A stretch of 64,000 bases of DNA from Acorus gramineus (lineage: Eukaryota; Streptophyta; Magnoliopsida; Acorales; Acoraceae): the NCBI GenBank assembly GCA_030737835.1, contig JAUJYN010000017.1:3162001-3226000 (forward strand), read 5' to 3'. The position numbers were made by a program, and so were the translations under genes. The stretch's first letter is position 1. Each line of letters starts with the position of its first letter. Positions 61,201-64,000 of the stretch are shown one piece after another. The notes beneath the pieces are model-generated. The model saw only the letters and a program-made list of their open reading frames with translations. It searched no databases and was not told the DNA's origin.

Positions 61201-61576
61201 TTCCGTTTCAGTGTGCGGGCAAGCTGAGTCCGCGTTTCATTGGGCCGTTTCTCATCCTCGAGCGGGTTGGAGAGGTGGCCTATCGCATAGCTCTGCCCCC
61301 ACAGTTGGCTCAGGCCCATGACGTCTTCCATGTCTCGTAGCTGAGGCGTTACGTCCACGATCCTGCTCACGTCATCCCGTTCGAGCCGCTCGTCTTTGAG
61401 CCGGACTTGTCATTCGTGGAGCAGCCGATCGAGATCCTGGACCGACGCGAGAAGAGGCTCCGCACCAAGACCGTCCAGCTGGTTAAGGTGCGATGGCAGC
61501 ACCGTTCTGGTGCCGAGGCCACTTGGGAGCGCGAGGACGCCATGCGTGGCGCATATCCGCATCTTTTCCCTTCCTA
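58207..61576 (+). pseudogene. chromovirus pol remnant (PR, RT, RNase H, INT, chromodomain)
   Basis: Aspartic protease region at 58225-58480, reverse transcriptase at about 58760-59420 with FIDDILVYS near 59226-59252, RNase H at about 59650-59990, integrase zinc region near 60300-60435, integrase core from 60516 ([15 protein letters not shown]), and chromodomain-like tail ending near 61576. It is nearly the same sequence as 1-3126, so the two are close relatives. Broken, several interruptions. Confidence 0.9.
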
Positions 61577-61625
61577 GATGTTTTTGTATTTATTTTGAGG
61601 ACAAAATTTCTAAGGGGAGAAAGAA

Positions 61626-62784
61626 TGTTATGTATGTGTCACTTTTAACCTTCTGGTCACCTTTGGGACATTTCTAGCAGTTTTCAACTTTTTCTTTTTT
61701 CGATCGGAACCGCTAAAATTTAGACTATTAGCTATCATTCTGAACTTGAGAACTCCGATTGAGAATCTAACTGCACATTAGGTGTCCTGGTGCCATTTCA
61801 AGCTACTCGCAAAAATTTCCTTGAATTCCGGTAACGTTTCAGAATTTTGCAGTTCCAAATCGTATCCGGGTTTTGACCAAGCGAAAAGTCATTGGGAGAC
61901 TTGACCAAGTCAAAGATGACTTTGACCAAGTCAAGTTTGACCATTGACTTGGTCAAATCATTTTGTTTGTTTGTGTGGTTAGGTTGACCCAAAGTCAAAC
62001 ACAAAAACCCTAAATACCCTAAGTGTGTGTGTGTGTGTGTGGTGTGTGTGTGGTCAGTAGTCTTGGGAGTCCACCAATAGTTCATCTTCTCTTCTCTTCC
62101 TCTCTCACTCACACACAAAATTTATATTTCCCCTCCTCTTATTTTCCACCATTAGAGCTAGTAGGAGAAGAAAATCAAGAAAGCCATTGAAGGGAAAAGG
62201 ATTGGTAAGGGCTTGATCTACCTTCCCATGGTTTTGTTTTGGGTTTCCCCTTTGTTGACCTCCTCTCATGGCTTCCTTTATCCCCTGTTTCAGCCCTCTT
62301 TCAGCCTTGTTAGACGCTGAGGTGGTGGTGGTCTCGGTGGCGGCGATTTAGTGCGCGAAGAGAACCCGAGTTCCCTCCCTTTCTTTTCCTCTCTTTGGGT
62401 AAGTCATTCTCCTCCCCTAGAAGGTTAGATGCTTGTTTAGGGCATTTAATTGGTTGTTCATGCTTGCATGGGTGTTAGGGGGGTGTGGGAGGGCTGAGGA
62501 AGGGGTGGAAGGGGCTCGTGCGCGCAGGCAGGCGCTGGCGAGCGCAGACGGGTGCGTTGGCGGGCGCGCGGAGTTCTGCGCGGGGGCGCAGTGCGCGCGG
62601 GGTGCTGCACGGGGGTGCAGTGAGCACGAGTACGCCAGGGATGGACACGCGGTGTGCGCGGGCGCGCGCGAGCGTGCGCGCGCGTGCGGCAGCGTGTTTG
62701 GGCGCCCGTGCAGGAGCGCAGCAGCGCGTCTGGGCGCGCGGGCTGGGGCACGGCAGTGCGCCCGGGGCGCAGGGGTGTGACAAA
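61626..62784 (+). repeat. LTR lacking its middle, followed by primer-binding site
   Basis: A polypurine tract (about 61610-61625) precedes TGTTATGTATGTGTCAC. The LTR runs as far as the GC-rich tract (62515-62775) and then jumps to GGTGTGACA at 62784. About 1.5-2 kb of the usual LTR is missing, including the exon-like block. It is followed by TGGTATCAGAGC (62790-62801). Confidence 0.85.
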
Positions 62785-62789
62785 AGTTG

Positions 62790-62801
62790 GTATCAGAGCC
62801 T
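62790..62801 (+). other. primer-binding site (initiator Met tRNA)
   Basis: TGGTATCAGAGC, five bases after the LTR end, the same spacing as at 41129. Confidence 0.9.
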
Positions 62802-62901
62802 GGTCCTGTCAGAGCCAATGGTCTTCTTTTCGTAGAGATGAGTCCTAGGATTTCTATATGAGTATTCTGATCCTAGTGTCTGGTTTTCTTAGGTTGCTGA
62901 T

Positions 62902-63291
62902 ATGCCTCCTCGCAGAGGACGGCGCGGACATGGTCCCTCTCGACCTTTGGAGGTTTTCGGACCTACTAGAGGCGAGGATGCTACTGGAGAGTCCACGGCT
63001 GTGAGGGCCAGGATCGGCGCAGGAGCCTCCCGCATGGCAACGTGCGTTCGCTCGGATAGCGGATTTGGTGGAGACTCAGACCAGGGCATTGGAGGCCCAA
63101 ACCAGAGTGTTGGCAGAGCAGGCGCGGGAGATCCAGGAGCTGAGGGTGGCCCGTGATGCAGTTCCACAGGTCCCCTTGGTGGCAGATCTGCCTGTGGTAC
63201 CCGAAGTTCCCCCAATCCCAGTGGTGATCCCGACGGTGAGAGTTCAAGATCGCCAGGAGATGGAGGTGGAGCTAGAGGCTACAGCGCGAGT
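62902..63291 (+). pseudogene. chromovirus gag, 5' fragment
   Basis: It opens MPPRRGRRGHGPSRPLEV, like the gag at 41244, with the VETQTRALEAQTRVL coiled coil. Similarity to gag ends at about 63291, where the sequence switches to an LTR fragment. Broken fossil. Confidence 0.8.
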
Positions 63292-64000
63292 ATCGAGAGT
63301 GGTTGTTCGAGTTGAGCAGGCCGGGTTGTAGCCGTCCTGGTAGAAGGTTCCCATCCGTAGGTACCACCGATGCAGTCGGAGGGGCACTGATCATGGGAGT
63401 ATGCCAGGTAGAGGCTACCCGGAAGAAGATTAATGAATGATGTCGCGGGCGTGGAATCGTTCTCCCCTTCGTTGGATCCGGTGTAAGAACTCCTCAGCGT
63501 TAGAGAGGCCTTCCTGACAGAGGGCTCCCATCAGTAGGCACCTCCTGATTTGGGTTCGGACTGTGCTGAATTGTGGGAGCGGACCAGGCGGCCTACGGTG
63601 TGGAGGACAGGCTACCGGTGGACCAGGGGTGAAGAACAGTCTAAGTCTCTCCCAAAGTCCCAATATGTCTCCTTTTAGGAGTGAGGGTGTGGATGAGGCG
63701 AAGACGCGTCGTCTCGTGACCCAATTGTTGTTCGACCGTTCCCAAGGAGGTTGGGTCCGGTCTTGAGATGGAGGTTGAAGGATATCGGTGGGTGATTATC
63801 TAGATGTAGATGATCCAGTGAGGTCGGTAATGTTCTTTAAGAGTGATGTCTTCTTCTAATGTTCCTTTTCTGGTTTAAGGGGTCGTGTGAGGTCAGAGTT
63901 GAGACCCGGGCTAGGGTACTCTGTGTTCCTTGTTTGGTTGACGGGGTATCCTATGTCGGGACCTCATGTTGCTCTCCTAAGGATTTCTTTTCCCAGTCAA
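63292..64000 (+). repeat. LTR middle fragment of another subfamily
   Basis: TATCGAGAGTGGTTGTT is the complement of AACAACTACTCTCGATA found in the minus-strand LTR near 16913. It is followed by blocks such as CCCATCCGTAGGTACC, TTCGTTGGATCCG and CCGGGCTAGGGTACT. These are plus-oriented pieces of LTR interior. The order of the GGATCC and CCGGGCTAGGG blocks differs from the LTR at 46060, so this fragment is either rearranged or from a different variant. No coding seen; it runs off the window. Confidence 0.65.

Larger units (their letters stand above)
55027..63291 (+). mobile_element. rearranged chromovirus with truncated LTRs and a second gag start
   Basis: The order is: LTR 5' part (55027-57126), gag from inside its coding region (57127-58197), pol (58207-61576), polypurine tract, a second LTR lacking its middle (61626-62784), then a second primer-binding site and gag start (62790-63291). 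The 5' LTR therefore lacks its 3' third, its primer-binding site and the gag start, while the 3' LTR is followed by these parts. Unequal recombination or template switching between tandem copies would produce this. The coding region is broken, with roughly six to eight interruptions. Confidence 0.82.

Noticed and set aside
63292-64000. Start of a new host gene at the right edge
   Set aside because: Blocks such as CCCATCCGTAGGTACC and CCGGGCTAGGGTACT are LTR interior sequence found in other copies; no coding signal is present.

Overview
This window looks like gene-poor nuclear DNA of a flowering plant. The evidence is long-LTR Ty3/gypsy chromoviruses of the Tekay/Del type, primer-binding sites complementary to initiator methionine tRNA, an L1-type plant LINE with an RNase H tail, and one plant-mobile-domain exon. 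The GC-rich codon use and Del-like elements would suit a large monocot or magnoliid genome, but I cannot name the species. I see no intact host gene, rRNA, tRNA gene or CRISPR array.

Almost everything is nested transposable elements. From the left: the 3' part of a chromovirus (1-3852) sits in a minus-strand LTR (3853-6599). That LTR abuts about 6.4 kb of non-LTR sequence (6600-13065) carrying a decayed minus-strand exon with a plant mobile domain and a coiled coil, split by a solo LTR (9327-11929). At 13066 a plus-strand LTR begins and is interrupted at 13639 by the poly-A end of a minus-strand LINE. That single LINE reappears in four collinear pieces (13639-14979, 21532-21764, 34001-34514, 49150-50181), separated by three insertions: an LTR block at 14980-21531 (with another LTR, 15642-19366, inside it), a two-LTR minus-strand element at 21765-34000 (with a solo LTR, 21992-24557, inside its 3' LTR), and a two-LTR plus-strand chromovirus at 34515-49149 (with a solo LTR, 34794-38372, inside its 5' LTR). 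Matching or nearly matching 5-bp target duplications support most of these. From 50182 to the end, LTRs sit inside LTRs (50182, 53411, 55027), finishing in a rearranged chromovirus (55027-63291) joined to a fragment of another LTR.

The long LTRs (2.6-3.7 kb when full) are the most interesting objects. They come with three different 5' ends but share a downstream body. Most carry a dense cluster of TTGAC W-box cores, followed by a TATA-like box in the copies inspected. All share a leader with splice-site-like motifs in constant order: a GGTAAG donor, a CTTGCAG acceptor, a 36- or 39-nt exon-like block, a GTGAGT donor and a pyrimidine-rich acceptor near the 3' end. The interval between the first two sites is an extremely GC-rich GCGCGTGC-type tract in most copies but AT-rich in one subfamily. 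TGAGGG repeats able to form G-quadruplexes recur further downstream.

All LTR elements are treated as fossils: coding regions are described only by family, parts and overall state. Everything here is from reading the sequence; no alignment or database search was run.
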